Shown: piece by piece, positions 9,754 through 20,870 of the stretch | Position numbering within the stretch: position 1 is the stretch's first letter | Layout: every line of letters starts with the position of its first letter | Assembly (NCBI GenBank): GCA_037974335.1 | Contig: CM075760.1 | Location: 66,579,477 to 66,643,476, forward strand | Length of the DNA: 64,000 bases | Direction of reading: 5' to 3' | Origin: Prionace glauca | Lineage: Eukaryota > Chordata > Chondrichthyes > Carcharhiniformes > Carcharhinidae | The notes under the pieces: generated by a model | What the model saw: the letters and a program-made list of their open reading frames with translations, nothing else | Database searches by the model: none | Told to the model about the DNA's origin: nothing | Translations under genes and position numbers: made by a program

Positions 9754-10860
9754 CTGTACTGATGTTATTGTGGCATCATGAGCGTTCCACATACAACATG
9801 ACTTGTATCTATAAATTCTCATCTTGAACATTTCAATTGAAATTTCAAGGCGAGCAGAGCTTTTTGAGCGGAATGGTTCAGATTTCCATCCCCTTTAATG
9901 TGAACAAGTTGTTTCTGATTTCACTACAGAGGTTGTCTATTAAACAATGACTGAACACAGGGGGTGAATGTGAAAAGCTGAAGTTTCCAGTTGAAGAGGT
10001 TCCCAATGTCTCTGAGCAGCTGAACTGGGGAAGCCTTTGGGCAGAGACTGTCCTGCTGCTATTTCCCTTCCTGACCACCGGGGGTCGCTGTAACACTCCC
10101 GGGCGCTGCTCCGCCCAGTGTCACCTCTTGCCCAGTCCGGCCCGGCCGTTGCTCGTTGGCGGAACATCCGGGACCTGCAGAGAGGCGGGGTCAGCCGCCA
10201 TATTGCCATGACATCACTACAGCCCCTCCCCCCCGTCGAGGAAGAAGCGGCGTTTCAGAAATGTAGAAAGTGAGAGAAATTCCCACCCGGAAATCCCGCC
10301 CGGAGCGGAATTAAAATTAAATAAAATACATATTTTTATAAAGAGGCAGGTGGCGGAACCGCGCATGTGCTGTAGTATTTTCCCAGAGCGCACCGCGCGG
10401 ATTTGATTGAAAAACAGACGGAATAAAAAACAGAAACGATTTTCCCGAATGGAGAAGGAACCGAAAGTCTGACGGGTGAGGATGTGAATAATAATCATCA
10501 AGATTCAACATATTAAAAGATTAAAATGTCACTGCCTGGGCGTATGTGCAGGAGGGGAATTCCCCCAGAGTGGAGCGCGCGGGACGCCGTCTCCCCTGGC
10601 AACGCAAGATGGCCGCTGCCGGCGGCGGGTGTGATTGTGGCACAGGCGCAGTGAGGTCTGCCTGCAGCCCATTGTCCAGAATGCCCCCCAGTGGATGTGA
10701 TGGGGATGGTGCAGCAGATGGAGCAACAATCCCAGTTTCAATGGGGGGAGAGAAGCTGCAATGCTGCTCCCTGTTGTTCACTCCTCTCCCCAGTCTCAAC
10801 ATTGCAGAGTGTTTAAACAAGAGGATGCATTGTCACAGCAGCAGGGTCTCCTCGTCCTTC
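9754..10860 (+). promoter_or_regulatory. CpG-rich promoter unit, copy 1 (direct repeat of 48.5-49.9 kb)
   Basis: The unit aligns almost base for base with 48514-49890. It holds an ETS/GABP-like cccggaaatcccg, a YY1-like gccgccatattg, an NRF1-like gcgcatgtgc and a possible exon ending gtctgacgg before gtgaggatg (donor near 10471, plus strand). One copy of a 33-bp element, ctggcaacgcaagatggccg, lies near 10595-10625. At 48.5 kb that element has grown to ten copies. No downstream plus-strand coding exon was identified, so the gene it serves is unknown. Confidence 0.6.
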
Positions 10861-10861
10861 C

Positions 10862-11200
10862 GGTAGTAAGGTGACCAGAACTGGACGCAGTTCTCCAAAC
10901 GCGGTCTAACCAACTTTCTGCACAACTGTAGCATTAGACGCCAGCTCCTATACTATATACCCCTTCCTATAAAGGCTAGTATTCCGTAAGCTTTCTTCGC
11001 AACCTTCTCCACCTGTGTTGCCACCTTCAGAGACTTGAGCACTTGCAGTCCCGGGTCCCTCTGTATTTCTATACTCTTAACTGGTCTACCCTTTATCATG
11101 TAATTCCCCTCTACATTATTCCTTCCAAAATGCATCACCTCGCATTTATCAGGATCAATATCTATCTTGAGAAATTTGCCTACCTCGGAATTCCTTTCAC
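10862..11200 (-). mobile_element. CR1-like LINE, internal RT fragment
   Basis: The minus strand reads PDKCEVMHFGR, then GLQVLKSLKVATQVEKVAKKAYGILAFI, typical of CR1 reverse transcriptase upstream of the LVRP motif. It is inserted just after the promoter unit. Confidence 0.75.
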
Positions 11201-11229
11201 AGAAATATTACCACGATGCCACTGTCACC

Positions 11230-11880
11230 CTTTCAACATTGATAGATTACTTACAGCAGAGAAGAAGACCGCTTTGAATCGTCATGTATGCGTTTGCCCT
11301 CTAAAAGACCAGTTCATCCAATAACACTCTGTACCCCACAGTCTAGCATTTTGTTCATTTTCAGACAATTATCCAATCCCATTTTGAACCCATTAATTGG
11401 CTGTGCCTGCAGCACACTCTCAAACAGCACATTCCAGGTCTGGATCACTCACTGTCTGAAAATGTTTTTTCCTGATGTCTCCATGTTTCCTTCACCAATT
11501 TACTTCAACCCGTGCCCTCTGTGTCAAAATCCTTCTGCCATTGAAAGTTTCTCTCTATCTACTCTGTCAAGACCCCTCAGGATTTTGAATGCCTCATTAC
11601 AGTCACATCAGCAACTTTCTGTGAAGAAAATTAGTCCCAAACTCTCCAAAATATGTTCGCCACTGAAGTTTCTGATCTCTGGAATTATTCTCGTGTTTTC
11701 CTCCTGCATTCAGTCCTCTGATTTTACATTCTGCCTTACGTTCGGTCAGTTAGTGCTAGCTTGAACACATGAAACACCCTTCATGCCCTGGAGTGAAGAT
11801 TCGGAGCAAATTCATTTCTCATTTCTGGCGGACTAAGGGGAATCAGACAAGGTTAATGGCAGTTTAAATGCTGCTGGTCC
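11230..11880 (-). mobile_element. Unclassified LINE-like repeat
   Basis: In minus orientation the words tggaatgtgctgtttgagag and gagtgatccagacc mark a dispersed repeat related to LINE 3' sequence. No intact frame is present. Confidence 0.45.
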
Positions 11881-11884
11881 TCCA

Positions 11885-12330
11885 TAAGGACATAAGAAAG
11901 AAACATGAGAAATAGGAGCAGGAGTAGGCCATCTAGCCCTTCGAGTCTGCCCCGCCATTCAATAAGATCATGGCTGATCTGAAGTGGATCAGTTCCACTT
12001 TTCCGCTTTCTCCCCATAACCCTTAATTCCCTTGTCTGTCAAAATCTACCCGTGTCTTAAATATATTCAACGAGGTAGCCTCCACCACTTCAATGGGCAG
12101 AGAATTCCAAAGATTCACCACCCCTTTGAGTGAAGAAGTTCCTCCTCAACTCTGACCTAAAGTGCACCTCTCCCCCCCCCCCCTAATCTTGAGGCTGTGC
12201 TCTCTAGTCCTGCTATCCTTTCTAAGTGGGAAGAATCTCTCTCCCTCTACCCTATCCATCCCTTTCATTATCTTATACGTCTCTATAACATCCCCCCTCA
12301 TCCTTCTAAACTCCATGACAGACCAGTTTA
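11885..12330 (-). mobile_element. CR1-like LINE 3' end
   Basis: The copy runs from the ttatg-type tail (11885) through the ccgccattcaataagatcatgg block to EFRRMRGDVIETYKIMKGMDR on the minus strand. It ends the repeat cluster that borders the 3' end of the IgM gene. Confidence 0.8.
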
Positions 12331-12424
12331 TGAGTGAATTCACCGAGTTTCTCCTCATTCTTCTCTCATTCTGTCTCTGGATTTGATCAGAAAAAGGCAG
12401 AGATGAAGGTGTCTTTACACCAGT

Positions 12425-12480
12425 GGGTCATTGGGTGGCGCAGTGGCTCTGTCTCTAAAGGGTCCTGAGTTCAACCACAT
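12425..12480 (+). repeat. tRNA-like SINE head fragment
   Basis: A box-A-like gggtggcgcagtggctctg is followed 20 bp later by a box-B-like gagttcaacc. It is too short and diverged to be a tRNA gene. Confidence 0.45.
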
Positions 12481-12604
12481 TCCACCCATGACTGGGGGGG
12501 ACATGCCTATCTGGGAAAGGGGGGGAAACCGGACCATAGGGAAATGGAGCGGAGTTGATGGGTTTAGGAGAACGGAATTAAGCCAAGACAGGGATGGTTA
12601 AATT

Positions 12605-13065
12605 TTTATTCAAAATTTATTTAAAAATTCAGAGAATATTTTACAGTGAAATTGTTTTTTTAAAGTTAGGAAAGTGAACATAGCGATCGAGGTTCACATT
12701 GAGAACAGGAGACATGTACAGAGAATCCGTCAATATTTGTACATCTGTTACATACACCAGAAAGAGAATACAGATCCTTAATAGAAAGAGGAATTAACAA
12801 ACGTGAATAAGGAATGAGAAATTATTTATACATGATATTTAAACTAGGGGGGAAACTATTAACCACAATAACATTATAACAAAAAACTCGTACTTTTCAC
12901 ACTGAAAACTGAAATAATGTCTACTGTTGCCTCAGTTACAGATCCAGAATGATAAACTGAGAGACATTTACTGATAGATTCACCGAGAGCAGATATTGTA
13001 TTAGAGCCATACACAGATCTTTATAATCAGCTGAGGGAAATCTGCAGCGTCCAAAATTCAACCCA
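12605..13065 (-). terminator. IGHM: Membrane IgM 3' UTR and poly(A) signals
   Basis: After the TM2 stop, two AATAAA signals stand on the minus strand at 12616-12621 and 12605-12610, about 450 bp downstream. No nearer consensus signal was noticed. Confidence 0.6.
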
Positions 13066-13074
13066 TCATTTGAT
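13066..13074 (-). CDS. IGHM: IgM membrane exon 2 (TM2), Ile-Lys-stop
   Basis: A minus-strand acceptor (cctctttattttacag) is followed by ATC AAA TGA. It continues TM1 in phase 0 and gives the cytoplasmic tail ...VK-IK-stop. Mammalian IgM has the equivalent two-residue exon (VK-stop), so size and place fit. The tail is too short to signal by itself; partner Ig-alpha/beta-type chains would be needed. Confidence 0.75.
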   Translation of the reverse strand: MK

Positions 13075-13208
13075 CTGTAAAATAAAGAGGCAATATTGAA
13101 GCAGATGTTTCTGATGCGGGACATTAATGTTTTTAATCAGTGAAACAATGAGAGATTTTTCAAATCCATTCCGCCAGTTTGAAATGTGAATGGATTGAAT
13201 CATCTCAC

Positions 13209-13336
13209 CTTCACCAGAGTGACGGCAGTGCTGTAGAAAATGCTCAGGAAGAACAGGACGATGAATGTGGAAGCGGTTGTCCAGATGTTGCTGTTATCAT
13301 CCTCACTGTCTTCAATCCAGATGCGGTCGGTGGGGT
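13209..13336 (-). CDS. IGHM: IgM membrane exon 1 (TM1)
   Basis: The exon follows acceptor gtcccctag and ends AAG before gtgagatg. It supplies 42 full codons after a split Asp codon. An acidic spacer ([13 protein letters not shown]) precedes the membrane helix beginning [13 protein letters not shown] and ending STAVTLVK. The polar face (TTAST, YST) is the conserved antigen-receptor transmembrane pattern that pairs with signalling chains. Its phase fits the cryptic donor inside CH4 (last exon base 16834), giving SS-DPTDRIW at the join. It lies 3.5 kb from CH4. Confidence 0.9.
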
Positions 13337-14834
13337 CTAGGGGACAGAGGCCAGGAAATGGAATTAGATTACTTTATTTATCCAGGGAATCTCATTGTTT
13401 TCTTTTCCCTCTTCTCCTTTATAAACTGTTCATTCATTCTCATGTCTAATTTTCAATGTATATCTCCTGTTAAATTCAGGACACTCAGTAACAGATCTCC
13501 ATAACTATTTTCACACCTGATCCTTATTGTTATTCCTTGGAGAGTCCATGTCAGAAAGCACTGAAGGTGTTTTCTTGATAATCAGTTCATTTTGAACTAT
13601 TTGCCACTAACCCTTATTGAAGAATGTTCTGACTGATCTGGAGGAACATTCCCCTGTCAATGATTGTTTCCACAGATGGTGACTGATCTGTAAACTGTGA
13701 ATGCTGCTGTTTAAGATCTGGGATGTAATTTCCAATCTTTGCTTATTTACAGTGGAAATGTTTAGTAAATCATGAGCTTAATTCAGTTTCTCAACGTGTT
13801 TGGCGGTGTTTTGAGAATTGGGATAGTCATCGGTGTGTATGTCCATTCAAATTCACACTTAAATTTTACTTTCATCATTTACCTGCCGTTTATATTTAAG
13901 ATTGTGTGTGTGTGTCTGTGTGCGTGTGTGTGTGTGTGAGACTGTGTGTGTGTGTGTGTGTGAACACTTCCTGAGCTGCATTAATCTTTGGTCCTGAGTT
14001 AATCTGTGTGTATGAAGGATTCATTTGTCTGTGTTTGTTGATTTGTGTCTGTGTGCATAATTTATTCTTCAGACATTGTGGATAATTTGTATAATTTGTA
14101 CAATTTATTCTTCAGACATTATGGATATATGACTATTATTGTGTGAAGTCTCTGTATATTTATTAATGCCACTCTTAACGTGTGCTCGTGTTTCTGCCTA
14201 TTTCAATGTGTGAATTTCTGTCACTCGAGTAATGTTTCCTTCCCTTTCTGTATGTGTCTGTTCCTCCGTGTGTTTGTGTGTGTATCTGTTAACATGTTAG
14301 TGCATGTAAATCCGTGTTGATAGTTATTTATAACAATGTGTCAGCATATACCTGTGTTTCCATGTGTAGTATTGTGTCCCGTGATGTTCTGTTCTGTATG
14401 AGCATGTGAATGTTTGCATCCACATGTTTGTGTGAAAACGTTTTGCTCTCTGTTTATCTATATGCAGTGTGTTAATATTGTTACACGTGTTTCCCTGTAT
14501 AAGTGATAATGTGTATAACATTGTGGGTCTCTATATCAGTATTCATTTCAGCGAGAACGTGTGAGAATATGCATTTGTTTGAGTGTGTGTATCTGTTTGT
14601 GTATGTTTTAGACCTGCATGCATGTTATCTGTCCGTATTGTGTGTACACATGTATGTGTTTGTGTTTGGGTCTGTGTACCTAGTCACGTATGTTTAGGTA
14701 AGTGTGTACTTGTGTGTATGTATGTGGTTCTGCATGCGTTTGTACATATTTGATAAGTTGTGTGCATGTTTTGTTTTGTACCTTCTTGTACAAGTCCGTG
14801 TCTGTGTGTGCGGGTGTCTGCCCCCTTGTGCATG

Positions 14835-14869
<35 letters not shown>

Positions 14870-16729
14870 ATGGTGCGTGTGGGACAGAGAGAGCGAAAGA
14901 GAAAGAGAGAGGGAGTATTTGTGTCTGCATGTATATTTGTTTGTATGTGTGTGGTCCATTAGTGTATTTATGGAATTGTGCTTGTTTGAGTTCATTTGTG
15001 CGTATATTGTGTGTTCTTCTGGTCCGTGAATGTGCATTTGTATTTATGAATGTATCTGTGTTTTTGTTGTGTATGTATTTGAGTGTATTGTGTATTTGTG
15101 ACATTCTGTGTCTGTATTTGAATGTGCCTGTCTATGTTTCTGTGTGTGGGAGTATGTGTATGCTTTTGTGTGTGTATATTAACATTCTGTATTCGTGTGC
15201 ATATGTATGAGTATGTGTATTTGTGCAATTGTGTCCATGTGTCTGTGTGTGTATGCGTCTGTGTGTGTATGCGTCTGTGTGTATGTGTGTATGAGTGTGT
15301 GAATGAGTGTGTGAGTGTGTAGTGTGTCTGTATGTGTGAGTGTGTGTATGTGAGAGTGTGTAGTGTGTGAGTGTGTGTGTGTGTGAGTGTGTGTGAGAGT
15401 GAGTGTGTGTGTGTATGCGTGTGTGTTTGTGTGTGTGAGTGTGTGAGTGTGTGAATGAGTGTGTGAGTGTGTAGTGTGTCTGTATGTGTGAGTGTGTGAG
15501 TGTGTGTATGTGTGTGTGAGTGTGTGTGTGTGTGTGTGATTGTGTGTGAATGTATAGTGTGTGAGTGTGTGTTTGTGCAGTGTGTGTAGTGTGTGAGTGT
15601 GTGTGTGAGTGTGTGAGTGTGGGTGTGTACGCCTATGTATGTATGTATAATTGTGACAGTTTTGGGCAGCATTATCAGTGTGTGTATTTTTTTAACTGTT
15701 GCTCCAAGTTTCACCGACCATAGTGAAGTGAATATGATCCAGACAACCCGAATAATGGAACATATTTTCAATGATTTGCTGTAGAAATGTATTTTATGTG
15801 AGGGGCACAGTGATATCAGGAGAGAGAATGAAATAATTCATTGATGTATCTCAGAGAGCTCAGGGACAGAACAGTTAAAACCCGGGGAGGAATCTATGAC
15901 TTGTTTAAATTTGTATTCTGGGAAATCAATGCCAGCAGATGGTTAACAGGAACAAGAGTGTTGAGACATGTTAAATTTATGTTGCATTTGTATAGATATA
16001 TTTCAATGATTAAGTTAATGATACTTCAAAATCTGTAGCAAGTAAACCGGAAACTAATTTGTACTGTTGGCAACTGGGTCCTTATAGTAGAGAAATGTTC
16101 CCTTCCAAACACAGGAGAGGGTGGAGAGTGAGCTCAGAGTTTCCCTCTCCCTACCCGATGATACAATGTCCCTGATGGTTCTAACCACTGAGGAGGTGGA
16201 GGTGAGTGGATTAAATAATGACATTCCTCCTCTTTTCATTGAGGAAGTTTTGGAATATGGATTAACTACTGCTCCTCCCCTCTCTTTGCTGGGTTAGTGG
16301 GAATCCAGGATGTTAACAATTTCACTCTCCCTCAATCCGATGGGGGGGAATATTTCTCCATGTTTTTTTGTATGTGACCCTCACTTCAGTTCCCAGTGGG
16401 TGCGGTGCAGTAGCTTAAAGAGGTGGTCAATGAAAGAAGCAGGGGCCCAGCGATCTAAATGATGTGTTTGTGTGTCAGACATGTTAAAAATGTCGGAGTG
16501 TTTTCCCCTCAGCGGGAGGAAAGTCAGTGAAGATATTTTGCAGAATCCTGTAATGAATGTGCTCTACTCTATCCCTGACCCAGTGTCTATCTCCGCTGGG
16601 AGCACTGGTTCAACAATGTTGGGTCCGAGACATGAAAATATCTGACTCAAAATCAAAGATATGGAAGTAAAACTGAAAAACAACCAATTAAACAATTGGG
16701 TATTTCATTGATCGTTAGAGGAAAATGTT
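13337..16729. repeat. CH4-TM intron with GT-rich microsatellite arrays (13890-15660)
   Basis: About 1.8 kb is dominated by tgtg/gagtg tracts, including a (GT)n run at about 14839-14869 and long gtgtgagtgtg tracts at 15290-15620. The remainder (13340-13880, 15660-16730) is unique AT-rich sequence with no gene seen. The apparent frames in the arrays are dipeptide repeats. Confidence 0.85.
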
Positions 16730-16744
16730 TTTATTCTTTTTATT
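16730..16744 (-). terminator. IGHM: Secreted IgM poly(A) signals
   Basis: Two AATAAA hexamers on the minus strand (16739-16744 and 16730-16735) lie 28 and 37 bases after the CH4 stop. They would end the secreted transcript. Confidence 0.7.
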
Positions 16745-16771
16745 GTAGTTTTTAATGGAAGTGAGTGACTC

Positions 16772-17163
16772 TCATTGACATGAATTAACAGTGTCCATCA
16801 GTGCAAGGGAAATGTTCACAAAACTGGGTTTACCGCTGGATTTGTCAACTGTTCTGTTGATGATCTTCAAGGGGATGGCTTCATGTCCCACCACACAGGA
16901 GTAAGAAGCGCCACTGGACCATTCCTCTGCTGCAATGGATAACAGGCTGTACATGAAGAAGGAGCTATCGCCGTTCTCCGCCACCACCTCGGTGTTCCTG
17001 TAGTTCCCGGGATTCACCGGCTTGTCGTTGACGGTCCACTTGACGAAGATCTCTCGGGGGGAGAAACCTCTCACTAAGCAGCTGAGGGAGACGAAACTCT
17101 GAGCGGAGACGTCTTCTGCCGAGGGCAGGAGGACAGAGACGACCGGTTCCCGCGGATTTGGAT
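16772..17163 (-). CDS. IGHM: IgM CH4 with secretory tail
   Basis: The exon starts after tattttctgcag in phase 1 ([15 protein letters not shown]). The Ig fold shows [18 protein letters not shown], and [11 protein letters not shown]. After the domain comes the secretory tail [19 protein letters not shown] with the N-glycosylation site NIS and the penultimate Cys (SCQ-stop) that in IgM joins monomers and J chain. Within it, TCCAGCG|GTAAAC is the donor used for the membrane form (exon base 16834), as in mammalian Cmu4. The exon is 392 bp, the usual length. Confidence 0.95.
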
Positions 17164-17339
17164 CTGCAGAAAATATACAATAAATGTCAATAAACTGGAG
17201 AGTTCTGGAGACAATGAAACCACAGGTTAAATCTCAGGAAAATGTGCTTCGCTTCTGATTTTAACTCTTCCCATTTTTGATTTGCAGCTTGGAGGGGAGG
17301 TGAACACAATTCTTTTCTCAAATAACTCAGGAGGGGGCG

Positions 17340-17636
17340 GAGTGGAAAGATTCAGAAAGTTTACAGCACAGAATCAGGCCATTCGGCCCAACTGATCTAC
17401 TTTCCTTTTTGGTTTTCTGGTTTTTGATGCTCCACATCAGGCTCCTCCCTTCTTCAATCTAAACCCAATAACATCGCCTACAGTTCACTTTTCACTCATC
17501 AACACATCAAACTCCCCATAAAACTATCAATCGGCCCAGAGTAGTTTAGTTCAGGGGAGAACATTAATGCACTGAATACTAACTATTGAGTAGTACACTT
17601 TCACTGGAGATAGACACAGTGATGCATTTACATACA
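17340..17636. repeat. Intronic repeat fragment
   Basis: The stretch near 17350-17390 (tttacagcacagaatcaggcc, attcggccc) is a LINE/SINE end. The rest of this part of the CH3-CH4 intron shows nothing. Confidence 0.45.
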
Positions 17637-18360
17637 AACATAGAACATTACAACACAGTACAGGCCCTTCGGCCCTCAATGTTGTGCCGAGCTATGTCCA
17701 AACCCAAGATCAAGCTCTCCCACTCCCTATCATTCTGGTGTGCTCCATGTGTCTATCCAATAACCGCTTGAAAGTTCCTAAAGTGTCTGACTCCACTATC
17801 ACAGCAGGCAGTGCATTCCACACCGTAACCACACTCTGAGTAAAGAATCTACCTCAGACATCCCTCCTGTATCTCCCACCATGAACCTTATAGTAATGCC
17901 CCCCTAGTAACCCGAGGAAATAGTCTCTGAACATCCACTCTATCAATCCCCCTCACCATCTTATAAACCTCTATTTAGTCGCCTCTCATCCTCCTCTGTT
18001 CTAAAGAGAAAAGCCCCAGCTCCCTCAACCTTTCCTCATAAGATCTACCCTCCAAACCAGGCAGCATCCTGGTAAATCTCCTCTGCACTCCCTCCAATGC
18101 TTCCACATCCTTCTTATAGTGAGGTGACCAGAACTGAACACAATATTCCAAATGTGGTCTCACCAAGGCTCTGTGCAATTGCAGTATAACCCCACGGCTC
18201 TTAAACTCTAACCCCCTGTTAATAAACACTAACACACTTTAAGCCTTCTTCACGGCTCTATCCACTTTAGTGGCAATCTTCAGAGATCTGTGGATATGAA
18301 CCCCGGGATCTTTCTGTTCCTCCACATTGCTCAGAACCCTGCTGTTGACCCTACATTTAT
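17637..18360 (-). mobile_element. CR1-like LINE in the CH3-CH4 intron
   Basis: Minus-strand frame 17975-18235 reads [38 protein letters not shown] and [21 protein letters not shown]. The 3' end is at 17637 (aacatagaacattacaacac in reverse), the truncated 5' end near 18360. It lies in the same orientation as the IgM gene, and its 5' break is only about 20 bp from the CH3 splice donor. Confidence 0.85.
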
Positions 18361-18381
18361 TGCTTCAATCTCTCAGCTCAC

Positions 18382-18690
18382 CTGTTTCCTTGTGGATAGA
18401 TGTTCTTAGAGGAGTCGGCAGATCCTGATGGCTCACCACGCACTCAAACACAGCCGCACTCAGCCAGGCTTGTGTGGAGATGCTTAATTTGCTGATCACG
18501 CTGTCACGATCCGCTCCGGGCTTTTCAGCAATCTCTGATTTCAAATACTTCCTGTCTCGGATCCAGGACACGTTAACTCCATCAGGAGCATGAGAAATGA
18601 TGCAGGTTAAGGTCACGGTCGCCTCCAGTAAGACCTGTTCTATTGGTGGTGGCTGTATCTTCACTGTGGTATCAAGGCACGGGAGAGGAT
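18382..18690 (-). CDS. IGHM: IgM CH3
   Basis: A 309-bp exon (103 codons, phase 1 to phase 1) between tttctcattcacag and gtgagctg. It encodes [16 protein letters not shown], then [19 protein letters not shown] and [14 protein letters not shown], with the canonical Cys-Trp-Cys pattern. The extra Cys in DPLPC near the start could form an inter-heavy-chain bond. No N-glycosylation loss or stop is seen. Its donor is intact despite the LINE break about 20 bp away. Confidence 0.94.
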
Positions 18691-19139
18691 CTGTGAATGA
18701 GAAATGAAAATGAGCCCTAGTTCCCCTTCAGAAGCAAGACAGCAGTTTTCAGCCTGAAGGAGATAAAGTCGCCTTCAATATATCAATCTCTAACTCTCGC
18801 CTTTCACCTTCTATGGCGAATGGGAAGCCAGCTTGCTGTATGGAATTATTCCCTGTATTAAATATTGGAGCAGCGGTAACATTTCCATGAATCAGAATTG
18901 GAGAATTCCCAAACAAACACACCATCCTGAACTCAAGGAAAAAGTACTGACCGTTGGTTTATAAATAGGGTGGATACACTTTCCAATATTTTACCCCTGT
19001 GCTGTGACCTGTGAAGCAGTCTAACACCTACTGTCTCTCCAAATTTTACCAGCTGTCTCAGGAACAAGCTGACATCAAGGCCACCTCACTCAGTATATTG
19101 CTTCAAACCGAAAGGGGGCACTCTTTTAAGGGGAGGCTG

Positions 19140-19400
19140 TGGTATATGGTGTTGTCAATGGACTTATAACCTAGGGCAAGACTCTGGGGACACAGATTCG
19201 AATCCCATCATTGCAAATATGAAATTTGAATTTTGTAAAAACGTGTAATTCAAAGTTGAAATGGTTCTCATGAAGCTATTGCTGTAAAACCCCTCCTAGT
19301 TCACAAATGTTCCTTACCAAAATCAACCTGCTGTCTTTATCTGGCCTGGCATGCATGTGACTCCAGATTCACAGCAACGTGAATGACACTTCAGTGCCCT
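19140..19400 (+). mobile_element. tRNA-derived SINE in the CH2-CH3 intron
   Basis: A diverged copy of the SINE also found at 42655-42910: box-B-like gattcgaatcccatc, the atatgaaatttgaatttt block and the end aaataaatgc. Orientation is opposite to the IgM gene. Confidence 0.6.
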
Positions 19401-19606
19401 CAGGTTTGGGAAATAAATGCACATCTCAGGAAGGGATAACAAAAAATTGTTTTTCTGATGAAATTCTGAATGAGATATTGTCCTAATGCAGCAAACTACA
19501 GGACAATAACTTACAAGTTGTTCAATGCTTTGTACCAACTTTAATAGATCCCTAATTCTGATTAACATCAGAATGATATATGTTGTCCTCTGTTTGAGTC
19601 TCTTAC

Positions 19607-19921
19607 CCCGAGATACGCTGATGTTCTGACTCTGAGTGTCTCCTCGGTGAGTGACCTGGCAGGTATAGACCGCTTTGCTGAACCATTCCCCAGCGGAGAC
19701 TGTCAGCCGACTGCTGGCCGAGAAGTTCCCGTTCAATCGACAGGGGGGAGAGGTGACAATTCCTGAATGCGTGGGTTCCCCATTCTTCAGCCAACTCACT
19801 TCCATTGACCCTGGCTGGAAATCGATGATTGAACAGACGATGATTGCGAATTTCCTGTGTGAGATTTCTTCACTGGAACTCACGGTGAGGATAAGAGTTG
19901 GATGGATCACAGGCGGAGGGC
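19607..19921 (-). CDS. IGHM: IgM CH2
   Basis: A 315-bp exon (105 codons, phase 1 to phase 1) between a long T-tract acceptor ending ccctgaag and donor gtaaga. The fold shows [22 protein letters not shown] and [11 protein letters not shown]-glycosylation site NFS lies in NGNFSASS. An added Cys (SPPCRL) lies where cartilaginous-fish Cmu2 can carry an inter-chain Cys (inference). A split Cys codon joins CH1 to CH2. Confidence 0.94.
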
Positions 19922-19984
19922 CTTCAGGGAAAAAAAAAACAGATCAGTCATTTCCTGCAGAAGATGTGGATCAATTAAACTTTT

Positions 19985-20190
19985 GTCAACAGAGGGTAGT
20001 AAGGGCTTGGAAAGCCCTGTCTGCAGCATTGTGGACTCGCCAACTTTAAGGGCGTTCAAATGGTCAGTGGATACACATATGGATAACATTGGAATAGTTT
20101 AGGTTAGAGGGTCATGAGATTGGTTCCACTGGTCGGCGCAACATCGAGAGCCGAATGGCCTGTACTGCGCTGGAATGTTCTATGTTCTAA
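19985..20190 (+). mobile_element. CR1-like LINE 3' end in the CH1-CH2 intron
   Basis: Sequence reads cagagggtagtaagggctt, then the tail gagccgaatggcctgtactg and ttctatgttctaac. It stands antisense to IgM, taking up about half of the 405-bp intron. Confidence 0.8.
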
Positions 20191-20326
20191 CTCATTTGCA
20201 GTCAATAGACACTAACTGGACCAATCCAAAGGGCCGGATTGTGCACATCTATTTAAATGAGTTATAACCAAGGCCCTACATGTTAACCACAGTGTTTCTG
20301 TTTCACACAAGCTCCACAACACTTAC

Positions 20327-20626
20327 ATGGTATTTCAATGCTATTGACTGAGCTGTTGTGTTGAACCTCACAGTCAATTCTGGGGCATTCTCCCGCTGAG
20401 TCGCTGATGGTTAACTGGCTGCTCAGGGTGTAGGTTCCCTTCGTGTTTCTCACTGATGGGTAAGTCTTAAACCCACTGGGGACCGTTTGCCCATTTTTCT
20501 TCCAGGTCACTTTGGAGACATCTGGAAGGTAATCCATCGCCAAACATCCGAAGGTGATGGAGCCGCCGGAGTTCTGTTGCTGACAGGGGGAGACCAGGCC
20601 ATACAGAGTGGGCGCAGACGGTGTCG
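20327..20626 (-). CDS. IGHM: IgM CH1
   Basis: A 300-bp exon (100 codons, phase 1) between attctttcccag and the strong donor gtaagt. It encodes ATPSAPTLYGLVSPCQQQ, then TFGCLAMDYLPDVSKVTWKK and IDCEVQHNSSV, ending EIP plus a split Cys. The Cys in VSPCQQQ is the expected light-chain bonding residue. An unusual second Cys (AGECPRIDC) lies six residues before the domain's own second Cys. N-glycosylation site NSS is present. The G left by JH completes the Ala codon. Confidence 0.95.
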
Positions 20627-20734
20627 CTGGGAAAGAATAGCCAATTGAACAAGTTAGACTCTTACTTGCATTTATTAAGTCATCAAACATTGTTACAAAT
20701 AGGTTTCTATATTAGATATAGCTCTTGGTGTTAA

Positions 20735-20870
20735 AGGGATGAAGGGATATGGGTAGTAGGTGTGATCAGGATAGTGATGAGCTCTGACCAAAGTGAAAGG
20801 CGGCGTATGCTCCAAGGGCCGAATGGCCAACTCCAGCTTCTATTTTCTATGTTTCTATCTCGAACATTGA
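20735..20870 (+). mobile_element. CR1-like LINE 3' tail
   Basis: Contains gaagggatatgggtagtagg, gggccgaatggcc and ttctatgtttct. It is a short dead copy in the J-C intron. Confidence 0.7.

Noticed and set aside
11288-11764. 158-residue plus-strand frame
   Set aside because: Antisense of a dispersed LINE-like repeat; no domain recognised.
14684-15771. His/Thr-rich and Cys/Val-rich open frames
   Set aside because: Translations of GT microsatellite; no codon or domain signal.
19323-19910. 195-residue minus-strand frame through CH2
   Set aside because: Only the CH2 exon part is real; the rest is intron read past the donor at 19606.
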